Source: Cognatilysobacter tabacisoli
GTDB taxonomy: Bacteria > Pseudomonadota > Gammaproteobacteria > Xanthomonadales > Xanthomonadaceae
Direction of reading: 5' to 3'
Assembly (NCBI RefSeq): GCF_003586305.1
Contig: NZ_KZ987400.1
Span: 124,001-188,000 of the forward strand
Length of the DNA stretch: 64,000 nt
In this document: one piece after another, positions 47,689 through 56,359 of the stretch
Layout: each line of letters starts with the position of its first letter
Position numbering within the stretch: position 1 is the first letter of the stretch
Program-made: the position numbers and the translations under genes
Notes under the pieces: model-generated
Told to the model about the DNA's origin: nothing
Seen by the model: only the letters and a program-made list of their open reading frames with translations
Databases searched by the model: none

Positions 47689-48729
47689 TCAGCGCACGTA
47701 CGGCGCCTCGGCGCCCTTGCTGCGCTCTCGCTCGCGCTGCTCGAAGTAGCGCTGCGCCTGCTGCTCGGTCATCTGGAACTTCGGCGCGATGTGCGGCAGC
47801 AGCAGCCGCAGCCATGAGCGCTCGACGCGCTCGACCTCGGCCGGGCAGCGCGCCGCGCGCGCCTCGGGCAGGTCGCCGTCGCTGACGATGCTGACGAAGC
47901 CGACCGGGTCGTGGCCGTAGATCAGGCACTGCAGGTTGAAGTAGCGCTGCTCGCCGAGCGCGTGCTCGTCGGCGTACGCGTCGAGGTTGTACTGGCCCTT
48001 GCTGCGCTGCAGGAACCAGTTCGCCGCCATGCGCAGGTTCTCGGCGGTCTGGGTCGGGGTCTCGTCGACGCTGGCGAACTTCTGCATCAGCACGGTGGCG
48101 AGCTGGTCGACGGCGTCCTCCTCGCGGCCGGTGATCGGCAGCTCGAGCAGGTCGACCAGCGCGTGGCCGGTCTCGTGCAGCAGGATGAAACGCACGTTGG
48201 CGAGCACGTACTGCTCGGGGAAGTCCTTGCCCAGCTCGCTCGCCGCCGCGGTGGCCTCGCCCTGGGCGTACAGCATCTCCAGCGTCTCGTAGCACAGCAC
48301 GATTTCGCGCCGCTCCGGCTCGTAGAACGCGTCGACGCTCTTGCACTCGGCGGTCAGGAAACGCAGCGGCGCCGGCAGCGTCAGCAGCCCGTCGATCGAC
48401 TGGATCTCCGGCAGCTTGCGCAGCAGGTCGCGGTCGCGGACGGTCGCGAAGGTGTCCTGCAGCGATGCGTTCTTCGGCGGCACGTACTCGTACGCGAACG
48501 CGGTGCCGCCGGGCTTCTCGGCGGAAACCACCGCCGACTTCGACACGATCGGGCCGGCGGTCAGCGGCGCCAGCGACGCCGCCACCGGGGCCAGGAAGCG
48601 GCTCGCGGCGGCGCCGGGCGCGACCGCCGCCGGCTGCACCGCCTTCGGCGCCCACAGCGAGAACGCGAACGCGCCGCCGACTGCGGCGAGCGCCAGCGAC
48701 AGCACCGCGATGATGATCTTCTGCAGCAT
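47689..48729 (-). CDS. DUF4344 metallopeptidase, membrane-anchored
   Basis: 346 residues with an N-terminal helix (about 5-26) acting as anchor or signal. The zinc motif HETGH (His185, Glu186, His189) is followed by GREEDAVDQLA, which supplies the likely third ligand. This spacing is typical of DUF4344 gluzincin-like peptidases. The C-terminal part contains LQCLIYGHDP. The substrate is unknown; a periplasmic catalytic domain is inferred. Confidence 0.88.
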   Translation of the reverse strand: MLQKIIIAVLSLALAAVGGAFAFSLWAPKAVQPAAVAPGAAASRFLAPVAASLAPLTAGPIVSKSAVVSAEKPGGTAFAYEYVPPKNASLQDTFATVRDRDLLRKLPEIQSIDGLLTLPAPLRFLTAECKSVDAFYEPERREIVLCYETLEMLYAQGEATAAASELGKDFPEQYVLANVRFILLHETGHALVDLLELPITGREEDAVDQLATVLMQKFASVDETPTQTAENLRMAANWFLQRSKGQYNLDAYADEHALGEQRYFNLQCLIYGHDPVGFVSIVSDGDLPEARAARCPAEVERVERSWLRLLLPHIAPKFQMTEQQAQRYFEQRERERSKGAEAPYVR

Positions 48730-48879
48730 GCGCCCCCCGTGGCACGACGCCGGCGCCGGGACTTCGCAGCGGGCGCGCGGCGGGCGCGATCGCGTGGCGG
48801 TCAGCGCCCGGCGGCGGTCGACGCGTGGATGGTAGTGCGTCGGCGTGTGCGCGGGGTAACGGCGCCGCGACGCCCGCGG

Positions 48880-49257
48880 TCAGCGGTAGGCACCGGCGGC
48901 GCAGGCGTCGAGGTCGAAGCGGTCGACGCAGCGGGAGCGCTCGGGCGCGGGCGGCAACGGCGCCGGCGCGGCCGGTGCGCGGCCAAAGCTGCGCTCGGCG
49001 GCGACGCGGTTGCCGTAGGTCGGCCCGAACGCGTCGTCCGGCTCGTCGATGCGCAGGCTGACCGACTCGAGGCCGCCGAGGTACATCAGGCTCTTGAACA
49101 GGTTCATCGTGGTGCTCCGGAGGGCGGTGAGCGCGTCCGTGCGCGGGGCGGTGCGCGGCGTCGGCGACGGCTGCGCCGCGGGGGCGGGCGGGCCGTCGGC
49201 ATCGCGCGGGTGGGCGAAATGGCCGTGCAGGAACATCAGGTTCTTGTAGACGTTCAT
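48880..49257 (-). CDS. small protein with two similar in-frame starts
   Basis: 125 residues from ATG 49257, or 75 from ATG 49107. Each start has its own GGAGCA(A/C) ribosome site and nearly the same opening (MNVYKNLMFLHG and MNLFKSLMYLGG), so the region looks like a tandem duplication in which the first copy runs in frame into the second. The C-terminal part has FGPTYGNRVAAERSFG and a final Cys/Asp-rich stretch. No family is recognised. It is divergent from a LysR regulator and probably its target. Confidence 0.62.
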   Translation of the reverse strand: MNVYKNLMFLHGHFAHPRDADGPPAPAAQPSPTPRTAPRTDALTALRSTTMNLFKSLMYLGGLESVSLRIDEPDDAFGPTYGNRVAAERSFGRAPAAPAPLPPAPERSRCVDRFDLDACAAGAYR

Positions 49258-49366
49258 GGCGTTGCTCCGTGGCGGTGCGCGGTCCGTCGCGCGGGGTCTT
49301 CCTTGAATGGTTCGCAGGTTATTCCCCGCCTTTCGGCTGAAAAAGCGATACTTCTGCAAGCCAGTG

Positions 49367-49381
49367 TTGAATATGATTCAA
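49367..49381. promoter_or_regulatory. palindromic operator for the LysR regulator
   Basis: TTGAAT-ATG-ATTCAA is a perfect 15-bp palindrome (T-N11-A type) in the divergent intergenic region, ending 14 bp before the lysR-type ATG. A partial copy (TTGAATGGTTC) lies at 49303-49313, nearer the small gene. Confidence 0.5.
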
Positions 49382-49395
49382 GCCAAGGAGCCCGG

Positions 49396-50373
49396 ATGAG
49401 CCGCCCGCCGCTGCACGCCCTGCAGGGCTTCGTCGCCGCCGCGCGCGCCGGCAACCTGTCGCGCGCCGCCGAGTCGATGCACCTGACGGTCAGCGCGCTG
49501 AGCCACCAGATCCGCGCGCTCGAGGAGCGCGTCGGCCACCCGCTGTTCGTGCGCGCCGCACGCGGGGTGGCGTTGACCGACGACGGCCGCGCGCTGTTCG
49601 AGCGCGTGGCTCCGCACCTGGACGAGATCGAGGAGGCACTGCGTCCGTTCCGCGTGCGCCGCGACGACATGCTGACGCTGACCGTGATGCCGTCGTTCGC
49701 GTCGAGCTGGCTGCTGCCGCGGCTGCCGCGCTTCCTGGCCGCGCAGCCGCAGCTGCAGATCAACCTGCAGTCGACGATCTCGCTGGTCGACTTCGAGCGC
49801 GACGCACGCGTCGACGCCGGCCTGCGCTACGGCCGCGGCCAGTGGCCGGGGCTGGTGGCGGTGCACCTGTTCGACGACTGGGTGATTCCGACCGCGAGCC
49901 CGGCGCTGATCGCCCGGCTCGGCCGGCCGACGCTGGCCACGCTCGGGCAGTTCCCGCTGCTGGGCGCGCCCGGCGGGCGCTGGAGCGCGTGGTTCGAGCG
50001 CTTCGGCGGCGCCGCGCCGGCGCGCTACGTCGCCAGCTTCGACGACTCCGAGACGCTGCACCGCGCGGCGGTCGAGGGCCTGGGCATCGCGCTCGGCCGG
50101 CTCAGCCTGACCCGGCCGCTGGTCGAGGCCGGCCTGCTCGAGTCGCTGTTCCCGCAGCGGCTCAAGGCCGAGTTCGCCCACTACCTGGTGTACCCGCCGC
50201 GCAGCGAGCGCCACGCCGGCCTGGCCGCGCTGCGCGGCTGGCTGCTCGACGAGGCGGCCGCCTACCAGGCCGCGACCGACGACACGGGCGCGGGCGGCAC
50301 CGACCGCGCTACCTTCGGCGTCCCCGGCCCACCCGCGCCCGCACGCGCCACCCGACGGAAGCCCGCCCGATGA
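49396..50373 (+). CDS. LysR-family transcriptional regulator (GcvA-like)
   Basis: 325 residues from ATG 49396 with AAGGAG 8 bp upstream; the long frame starting at 47911 is a shadow. The N-terminal winged HTH reads LHALQGFVAAARAGNLSRAA and LTVSALSHQIRALEERVG, followed by a LysR substrate-binding domain with the GcvA-type TVMPSFASSWLLPRLPRF and GLRYGRGQWPGL. The C-terminal tail of about 30 residues is extra. It probably regulates itself and the divergent small gene. The stop overlaps the next ATG. Confidence 0.9.
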   Translation: MSRPPLHALQGFVAAARAGNLSRAAESMHLTVSALSHQIRALEERVGHPLFVRAARGVALTDDGRALFERVAPHLDEIEEALRPFRVRRDDMLTLTVMPSFASSWLLPRLPRFLAAQPQLQINLQSTISLVDFERDARVDAGLRYGRGQWPGLVAVHLFDDWVIPTASPALIARLGRPTLATLGQFPLLGAPGGRWSAWFERFGGAAPARYVASFDDSETLHRAAVEGLGIALGRLSLTRPLVEAGLLESLFPQRLKAEFAHYLVYPPRSERHAGLAALRGWLLDEAAAYQAATDDTGAGGTDRATFGVPGPPAPARATRRKPAR

Positions 50374-50930
50374 CGGAAATCGACCTGCTGCGCGAGCAGC
50401 TCGCCCGAATCACCCGACGCGGCATCGGCATGCCGATCGCCGGCGGCGTGTACTGGCTGGTGATGGCCGGCCTCGGCGCCTATTCCGGCTGGGGCGACCG
50501 ACTGCTTTCGCTGGCGCTGTTCTTCGGCACCGGTGCGATCTTCCCGCTCGGCTGGGCGCTGACCCGCGCGTTCGGCGGCGACCTGATGGAGAAGCGCCAC
50601 CCGCTGGCCGGGCTCGGCATGACCTTGAACTTCGTGCAGCTGGCGTACTGGCCGGTGGTGATCGCGGTGTTCGCGCGCGACCCGCGGCTGGTGCCGCTGG
50701 CGATGGGCGCGCTGTTCGGCTCGCACTTCCTGCCGTACGGGTGGCTGTACCGCTCGCGCGGCTACGCGGCGCTGGGCATCGGCAGCGTGGTGGTTGCCAC
50801 CGCGCTGCATCTGCTCGCGCCCGCGTCCGTATTCACCGTGATCCCGCTCGGCATGGCCGCGTGCTACTTCGTCGCGGCCGTGCTGATCGCCGCGGAGAAC
50901 CGCCGCACCGCCGCGCTCGCGCCCGGCTAA
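50370..50930 (+). CDS. DUF7010-like membrane protein
   Basis: 186 residues, ATG 50370 overlapping the LysR stop (ATGA). Hydrophobic segments at about residues 20-42, 47-65, 86-101, 105-125, 130-148 and 150-172 indicate six helices. The N-terminal DLLREQLARITRRGIGMPIAG and central GSHFLPYGWLYRSRGY match my recollection of the DUF7010/YhfC-like membrane family. No function is known. Translational coupling suggests a link with the regulator. Confidence 0.72.
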   Translation: MTEIDLLREQLARITRRGIGMPIAGGVYWLVMAGLGAYSGWGDRLLSLALFFGTGAIFPLGWALTRAFGGDLMEKRHPLAGLGMTLNFVQLAYWPVVIAVFARDPRLVPLAMGALFGSHFLPYGWLYRSRGYAALGIGSVVVATALHLLAPASVFTVIPLGMAACYFVAAVLIAAENRRTAALAPG

Positions 50931-51002
50931 CACGGCCGCTGCGACGGTGGGCGCTGCATCCCCGCCTCCCTCCATCCGCTTTCTCCAGACAAGGCCACCG
51001 CC

Positions 51003-51863
51003 ATGCGTTCGACCCTCCTGCTCGCCGCCGCCCTGACCCTCGCCGTGTCCGCCTGCGCCACGACCGCCCCGTCGATCGACGCCAGCGCCGGGGCTTCGGC
51101 CTCCGCCGCCGCCGCGTCGCTCGACGCTGCCATCGCCGGCAGCTGGCGCACGCCGGCCAACGTCGCCCGCGACGGGTTCCGCCACCCGAAGGAGACGCTG
51201 GGCTTCTTCGGCGTCGAGCCGGACGACACCGTCGTCGAGATCACCCCGGGCGCCGGCTGGTACACCGAGATCCTCGCGCCGTACCTGCGCGAGCGCGGCC
51301 GCTACGTCGCCGCGATCGTCGACCCGATGGCCTTCGACGCCGGCCGCCAGCGCGACTACTACGCCAAGGCGCGCACCGACTTCGAGGCCAAGCTCGCCGG
51401 CGGGCCGGCGCAGTACGACCGCACCGCGATCGTCGCGTACAACCCGAAGGCGCCGGTGTTCGGCGCGCCGGGGTCGGCCGACGTGGTGCTGACGTTCCGC
51501 AACGTGCACAACTGGCGCTCGGGCGGCACCGCCGAGGCGATGTTCAAGGGCTTCCATGACGTGCTCAAGCCCGGCGGCACGCTCGGCGTGGTCGAGCACC
51601 GCGCCAAGGCCGACGTCCCGGCCGACGACCGCTCCGGCTACGTCGGCCAGGCGCAGGTGATCGCGCTGGCGCAGGCCGCCGGCTTCGTGCTCGACGGCCA
51701 GAGCGAGGTCAACGCAAACCCGAAGGACACCAAGGACCACCCGAACGGCGTGTGGATGCTGCCGCCGGTCAACCGCCACGAGCCGGCCGATGCGGCCAAG
51801 TACAAGGCGATCGGCGAGAGCGACCGGATGACCCTGCGGTTCAAGAAGCCCCCCCAGGCATAA
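51003..51863 (+). CDS. methyltransferase-fold lipoprotein (COG4798-like)
   Basis: 286 residues with a lipobox (AVSAC, Cys18). After a Ser/Ala linker, a Rossmann-type domain resembling class I methyltransferases begins: VVEITPGAGWYTEILAPYL corresponds to the SAM-binding motif, and DVLKPGGTLGVVEHRA to the post-motif strand. RFRHP-type features and QAQVIALAQAAGFVL fit predicted periplasmic methyltransferases. SAM is not normally present in the periplasm, so the true ligand is unclear. Confidence 0.82.
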   Translation: MRSTLLLAAALTLAVSACATTAPSIDASAGASASAAAASLDAAIAGSWRTPANVARDGFRHPKETLGFFGVEPDDTVVEITPGAGWYTEILAPYLRERGRYVAAIVDPMAFDAGRQRDYYAKARTDFEAKLAGGPAQYDRTAIVAYNPKAPVFGAPGSADVVLTFRNVHNWRSGGTAEAMFKGFHDVLKPGGTLGVVEHRAKADVPADDRSGYVGQAQVIALAQAAGFVLDGQSEVNANPKDTKDHPNGVWMLPPVNRHEPADAAKYKAIGESDRMTLRFKKPPQA

Positions 51864-52117
51864 GCCCGGCGTGGGGTGAGGTCGGGGCCGGCGCGGCCTG
51901 CGACCTCGTGCTGCAGCGCGTTCTCGATGGAAGTGGCGCGCTTGCAGGCACGCGAAGTCATTCTCCAGCAATGCCGTTGCCTTCGCGCAGAAGCCAACGG
52001 CTTTCGTGCGCTTCGCGCCCGAGTCACGTCTCGTTGCGGGTCCAAAGGTGACCCGCGCGCGCAGCGCGTGGAAGCCCTTGCTTCAAACTCGAGCAACCCA
52101 AGGCGACAGCCACCCCC
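51864..52117. repeat. candidate intergenic repeat element
   Basis: This 254-bp spacer has lower GC and a composition unlike the neighbours, with palindromic pieces (GCGCGCGCAGCGCG, GAAGCCAACGGCTTTC) and no supportable gene. It resembles the degenerate intergenic repeats scattered through Xanthomonadaceae genomes that yield spurious small reading frames. Only one copy lies in the window, so the repeat status is a guess. Confidence 0.3.
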
Positions 52118-52657
52118 ATGCTCATCGCCCTCAACAAACCCTACGGCGTCCTGTGCCAGTTCACCGACCGCAGCGATCCGCCGCGGCCGACGCTGGCCGG
52201 CCTCGGCCTGCCGCCGGACGTGTACGCGGCCGGGCGGCTCGACCACGACAGCGAGGGGCTGCTGCTGCTGACCGACGACGGCGCGCTCGCGCACCGGCTG
52301 ACCGACCCGCGCCACAAGCAGCCCAAGACCTACTGGGTGCAGGTCGAAGGCGAACCGGCGGACGCGCAGCTCGACGCGCTGCGCCGCGGCGTCGTGCTCA
52401 ACGACGGGCCGACGCGGCCGGCCACGGTCGAGCGCATCGACGCGCCGGCGCTGTGGCCGCGCGATCCGCCGGTGCGGTTCCGCAAGACCGTGCCGGACGC
52501 GTGGCTGGCGATCACGATCGGCGAAGGGCGCAACCGCCAGGTGCGGCGGATGACGGCCGCCGTCGGGCTGCCGACGCTGCGGCTGGTGCGGGTGGCGATC
52601 GGCGAGCACGCGCTCGGCGACCTCGCGCCGGGCCAGTGGCGGGTGCTGCAGCGGTAG
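52118..52657 (+). CDS. rluE: 23S rRNA pseudouridine synthase RluE
   Basis: 179 residues. The RsuA-family catalytic block is [13 protein letters not shown] (Asp42), preceded by the start [14 protein letters not shown] and followed by [11 protein letters not shown] and [21 protein letters not shown]. The lack of an S4 domain and the short length identify RluE, which modifies U2457 of 23S rRNA. A bidirectional terminator follows. Confidence 0.92.
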   Translation: MLIALNKPYGVLCQFTDRSDPPRPTLAGLGLPPDVYAAGRLDHDSEGLLLLTDDGALAHRLTDPRHKQPKTYWVQVEGEPADAQLDALRRGVVLNDGPTRPATVERIDAPALWPRDPPVRFRKTVPDAWLAITIGEGRNRQVRRMTAAVGLPTLRLVRVAIGEHALGDLAPGQWRVLQR

Positions 52658-52693
52658 CCGCGCGGCCACGGCAGAGGGGGCCGAACCGTCCGA

Positions 52694-52721
52694 GAAAAAG
52701 CCCGGCCGAAGCCGGGCTTTT
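52694..52721. terminator. bidirectional rho-independent terminator
   Basis: GCCCGGC-CGAA-GCCGGGC with an A-run before and TTTT after, placed between the convergent rluE and the NatB-like permease gene, so it can serve both strands. Confidence 0.9.
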
Positions 52722-52745
52722 GCGTTGCGGCATCCGCGCTGGCGG

Positions 52746-53933
52746 TCAGCCGGAGATCGCCAGCTTTTCCTGACCGTAGCGGTGCACCGCGGCGAACCAC
52801 AGCACCGCGGCCAGGCCGAAGCCTGCGACGAGGTAGACGATCCACATCTGCGCGGTGATCGGCTCTGCGCGGATCACCTTCAGCAGCATCTGGTTCTGCG
52901 CGAGGAACGGCACCGCGAACTGCCACAGCTGCGTCTTCAGCGGATTGATCGCCAGCACCAGCGTCGGGATCATCGGCATCAGCATCAGCCAAGTCATGTG
53001 GCTCTGCGCTTCCTTGGTGCTCTTGGCGCCGGCGGCCAGGTAGGTCAGCAGTGCGGTGCCGACGAACAGCATCGGGACCAGGATCAGCAGGATCGTCGCG
53101 ATCGCCGGGAAGCTCACGTCGAGCGAGCGCGCACTCGCGCCGCCGAGCTGCGCGCTGACCTTGAACGCGAGCATCGTCAGCACCAGCGACGCCAGCCCGA
53201 GCGCGCACGCCGCGGCGATCTTGCCGCTGACGATCGCGCCGCGCCGCGCCGGCGTGGCCAGCAGCGGCTCGAGCGACTGCCGCTCGCGCTCGCCGGCGGT
53301 GGCGTCGAGGATCAACGCCGCGCCGCCGATGAACGACGAGAAGATCAGCAGGTACGGCAGGATGAAGGCCAGGACCTGGCCGCGCTTGGCCTCCGGCGTG
53401 GCCAGGTCGCGCGCGGCGACGTTGACCGGCTCGACCACCGTCGGCGCGATGCCGCGGGCGAGCAGGCGCAGCGCGCCGACCTGGCGGCCGTAGGCGTCGA
53501 GCGCCGCGCGCAGGCGCGCGCTCGGGATCTCGGCGTCGCGGCGGGTGCTGTCCTGCACGATCTCGATCAGCGCGGGCCGGCCGGCGCGCCAGTCGTCGGC
53601 GAAGTCGGCGCCGACCTGCAGCGCGACGTCGACGTCCTGGCGGACGATGGCCGCGTCGAGGTCGGCCGGCGGCGCGACCGCCTTGATCCCGCGCGTGGCC
53701 AGGAACGCGACCAGGTTCGGCGCGCGCTCGGCGCCGAGCACCGGCACCTCGAGCACGGTGTCGAGCTGGGTCTTGGCGCGCTTCTCGGCCAGCGAGCCCA
53801 TGCCGAGCATCAGCACCGGGTACAGCAGCGGGCCGAGCAGCAGCGCCAGCGCCAGCGTGCGCCGGTCGCGGCCGATGTCGCGCAGCTCCTTGCGCATGAC
53901 CGCCCAGGTGGCGGCGAAGGTGGACGTCTTCAT
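52746..53933 (-). CDS. ABC-2 type permease (NatB-like)
   Basis: 395 residues. Six helices in the ABC-2 arrangement: helix 1 at about residues 24-46, a long periplasmic loop to about 185, then helices 2-6. The cytoplasmic loop ATAGERERQSLEPLLATPA is the hallmark of NatB/YhaP-type Na+ efflux or export permeases. The start overlaps the stop of the upstream ATPase gene by four bases. The substrate is unknown; a Na+/small-molecule exporter is possible by analogy. Confidence 0.9.
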   Translation of the reverse strand: MKTSTFAATWAVMRKELRDIGRDRRTLALALLLGPLLYPVLMLGMGSLAEKRAKTQLDTVLEVPVLGAERAPNLVAFLATRGIKAVAPPADLDAAIVRQDVDVALQVGADFADDWRAGRPALIEIVQDSTRRDAEIPSARLRAALDAYGRQVGALRLLARGIAPTVVEPVNVAARDLATPEAKRGQVLAFILPYLLIFSSFIGGAALILDATAGERERQSLEPLLATPARRGAIVSGKIAAACALGLASLVLTMLAFKVSAQLGGASARSLDVSFPAIATILLILVPMLFVGTALLTYLAAGAKSTKEAQSHMTWLMLMPMIPTLVLAINPLKTQLWQFAVPFLAQNQMLLKVIRAEPITAQMWIVYLVAGFGLAAVLWFAAVHRYGQEKLAISG

Positions 53934-54676
53934 GCGTGCAGGCCCTCGTCGCTGCCGATCGCCTTGACGAAGGCGTCTTCCAGGTTGGCTTCGCCGGTCT
54001 GCGCGCGCAGTTCGTCGGCGGTGCCCGACGCGACCACGCGGCCCTTGGCGACGATGACGATGCGGTCACACAGCGCGGCGACCTCCTGCATGATGTGGCT
54101 GGAGAAGATCACGCAGCGTCCTTCGTCGCGCAGCTGGCGCAGGAACCCGCGCATCGCGCGCGTGGTCATCACGTCCAGGCCGTTGGTGGGTTCGTCGAGG
54201 ATCACGTTGCGCGGGTCGTGGACCAGCGCGCGCGCGATCGCGGTCTTGGTGCGCTGGCCCTGGCTGAAGCCCTCGGTCTGGCGGTCGAGGATGTCGTCCA
54301 TGTCGAGCGCGGTCGACAGCGCCCGCGTGCGCAGCGCGATCGTCGCCTTCGACAGGCCGTGCAGCTCGCCGAAGTACGCGATGTTCTCGCGCGCGGTCAG
54401 GCGCTTGTAGACGCCGCGCGCGTCGGGCAGCACGCCCAGTGCGCGGCGCACCGCCTCGGGGTCGCGCGCCGCGTCGACGCCGTCGACGACGACCTGGCCC
54501 TGGTCGGGCTGCATCAGCGTGTACAGCATCCGCAGCGTGGTGGTCTTGCCGGCGCCGTTCGGGCCGAGCAGCCCGGTGATCTCGCCGTCGCGCGCCTCGA
54601 AACTGACGCCGTCGACGGCGTTGACCACGCCGGTCTTGGTCTTGAACTGCTTGTGCAGCTGGTGAGCGGTAATCAT
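53930..54676 (-). CDS. ABC transporter ATP-binding protein (NatA-like)
   Basis: 248 residues with Walker A GPNGAGKTT, an atypical signature FSQGQRTKTAIARAL, Walker B VILDEPTNGLD and the H-loop SSHIM. It forms the energising subunit for the permease gene immediately downstream. The gene starts 25 bp after the serine-hydrolase lipoprotein gene, so the three make one operon. Confidence 0.93.
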   Translation of the reverse strand: MITAHQLHKQFKTKTGVVNAVDGVSFEARDGEITGLLGPNGAGKTTTLRMLYTLMQPDQGQVVVDGVDAARDPEAVRRALGVLPDARGVYKRLTARENIAYFGELHGLSKATIALRTRALSTALDMDDILDRQTEGFSQGQRTKTAIARALVHDPRNVILDEPTNGLDVMTTRAMRGFLRQLRDEGRCVIFSSHIMQEVAALCDRIVIVAKGRVVASGTADELRAQTGEANLEDAFVKAIGSDEGLHA

Positions 54677-54701
54677 CGGGTCGATCCTTGTCGGGGGCGC
54701 C

Positions 54702-56246
54702 TCACGGCTCCCAACCGTTGAAGCCGGTGAACGGGGGCACGTAGCCGACGCTGTCCAGGCACGCGGTGTCGAGCGCCTTGGCGTCGGTGGTGTCGATGAA
54801 GCGCGCCAGCAGCTTGGGCATGCAGCCGACGCCGAACGTGCCGTGGCCCTGGCCCTGCAGCACCACGTGCCGGCCGTTGGCGAGGGTCGCGACGACCTGC
54901 TCGCCGTAGCGCGGCGGCGTCACCGGATCGAACTCGCCCGACAGCAGCAGCGTCGGCAGGTCCGACTTGAACGGCGCGTGGAAGTCGGCCGGCCGCTTGC
55001 CGTGCGGCCATGCCTTGCACTGCTCGATCAGCACGTCGGCCAGGGTGTTACCGAGCACGGTGTCGTCGTCGGCCGGGTCCTTGACCAGCAGGTCGGCGTC
55101 CTCGGCGCAGATCACCGACAGCTGCATGCCGTGCATGATCTGCTCGCTGACCTGGCCCTGGATCATCTGCGCCAGCGCCATCAGCGGCGCGTAGCGGCCC
55201 TGGTCGGCCTCGTTGAGCACCAGCGGCAGCAGCGCGGCGGCCTGCGGCGCGTACGCGAACATGCGGGTCAGGCCGGCGACGGTGTCGGACGTCAGCGTCT
55301 CGGTGCGCGGCGCGCCGGTGCCGGGGTCGCGGTACTCGACCTCGACCGGCGCCTGCTCGAGCCGCGCCATCAGCGCGCGCAGGCTTGCGCGCGGGTCGCT
55401 GCCGAACTTCGATGCGCACGCCGGCAGCTTCTGGCAGCGGGCGAACTGCAGTGCCAGCGACGCGTCGAGGTTCTTGGCGTGGTCGTTGCCGAGCGCGAGT
55501 TCGTTCGGCACCACGCCGTCGAGCACCACGCTGCGCGTGTGCTGCGGGTAGCGCGCCGCGTACTGCTGGGCGACGCGGGTGCCGTACGAGCCGCCGACGA
55601 GGTTGATCTTCTCGGCGCCGAGCGCCGCGCGCACGCGGTCGAGGTCGGCGATCGCGTCGCTGGTCGAATAGAAGCGCGTGTCGGCCTTCAGCGACGCGGC
55701 GCAGCGGCGCGCGAACTCGATCGCGGCCGACGCGTCGGGGGTGGCCTCGGGGTCCATGACCGCGCTGTTGCCCTGGGCGTCGCGGCAGACCAGCGGATTC
55801 GACTTGCCGGTGCCGCGCTGGTCGACCAGGACCACGTGGCGGTGCTTGCGCACCTCGGCGAACGCGGCGTCGAGGATCGGCCACACCTCGGTGGCGGCCT
55901 GGCCGGGTCCGCCGGCGAGGAAGAACACCGGGTCCTCTGCGGTGGCGCTTTCGTCGGTCGCCGCCAGCCACGCGATGTTGAGCTCGATCGTCCGGCCGCC
56001 CGGCGCGGCCGGATTCTCCGGCACGGCGAAGCGCGCGCACTGGGCCGGAATGCTCGCGGTGCTGAAGTCGTTCGCGAGCGTGCACGGCTTGAACGCGATG
56101 TCGCCGTACGCGCGGGTCGCGCCCGCGGCGGCGGCCGCGTCGGGCGCTGCGGTGCGGTCGCAGCCGGCCAGCAGCAGCGCGGCCGCCAGTGGCGCCAGCG
56201 CCCAGCGCGCGGCCGGGCGTCGGCGGGTGGATCGAGTGGTGCGCAT
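54702..56246 (-). CDS. TAP-like alpha/beta hydrolase lipoprotein
   Basis: 514 residues from ATG 56246. A lipoprotein signal (ALLLAGC, Cys29 or near) precedes an alpha/beta-hydrolase of the prolyl aminopeptidase/tripeptidyl-aminopeptidase type: FFLAGGPGQAATE, VVLVDQRGTGKSNPL, nucleophile GGSYGTRVAQ, acid in SGEFDPVTPP and histidine in GQGHGTFG, with the C-terminal TAP domain around it. It probably trims peptides in the periplasm. It heads the operon with the NatA/NatB-like exporter, an arrangement that suggests linked peptide processing and efflux. Confidence 0.88.
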   Translation of the reverse strand: MRTTRSTRRRPAARWALAPLAAALLLAGCDRTAAPDAAAAAGATRAYGDIAFKPCTLANDFSTASIPAQCARFAVPENPAAPGGRTIELNIAWLAATDESATAEDPVFFLAGGPGQAATEVWPILDAAFAEVRKHRHVVLVDQRGTGKSNPLVCRDAQGNSAVMDPEATPDASAAIEFARRCAASLKADTRFYSTSDAIADLDRVRAALGAEKINLVGGSYGTRVAQQYAARYPQHTRSVVLDGVVPNELALGNDHAKNLDASLALQFARCQKLPACASKFGSDPRASLRALMARLEQAPVEVEYRDPGTGAPRTETLTSDTVAGLTRMFAYAPQAAALLPLVLNEADQGRYAPLMALAQMIQGQVSEQIMHGMQLSVICAEDADLLVKDPADDDTVLGNTLADVLIEQCKAWPHGKRPADFHAPFKSDLPTLLLSGEFDPVTPPRYGEQVVATLANGRHVVLQGQGHGTFGVGCMPKLLARFIDTTDAKALDTACLDSVGYVPPFTGFNGWEP

Positions 56247-56359
56247 GTGTCCCTGTCCGTGTGTGGCCATCCAGCCGTCAGGATGTCAGACGGAGGCGAC
56301 ACGCGGAATGTGACCGACGACCTGTGCGGCCGGCGGCGGGGACGCGTTGCGGGCGCCGG

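Noticed and set aside
51876..52271. 131-residue frame covering the spacer before rluE
   Set aside because: It overlaps rluE in another frame and has Arg/Ser-rich shadow composition; the region looks like an intergenic repeat.
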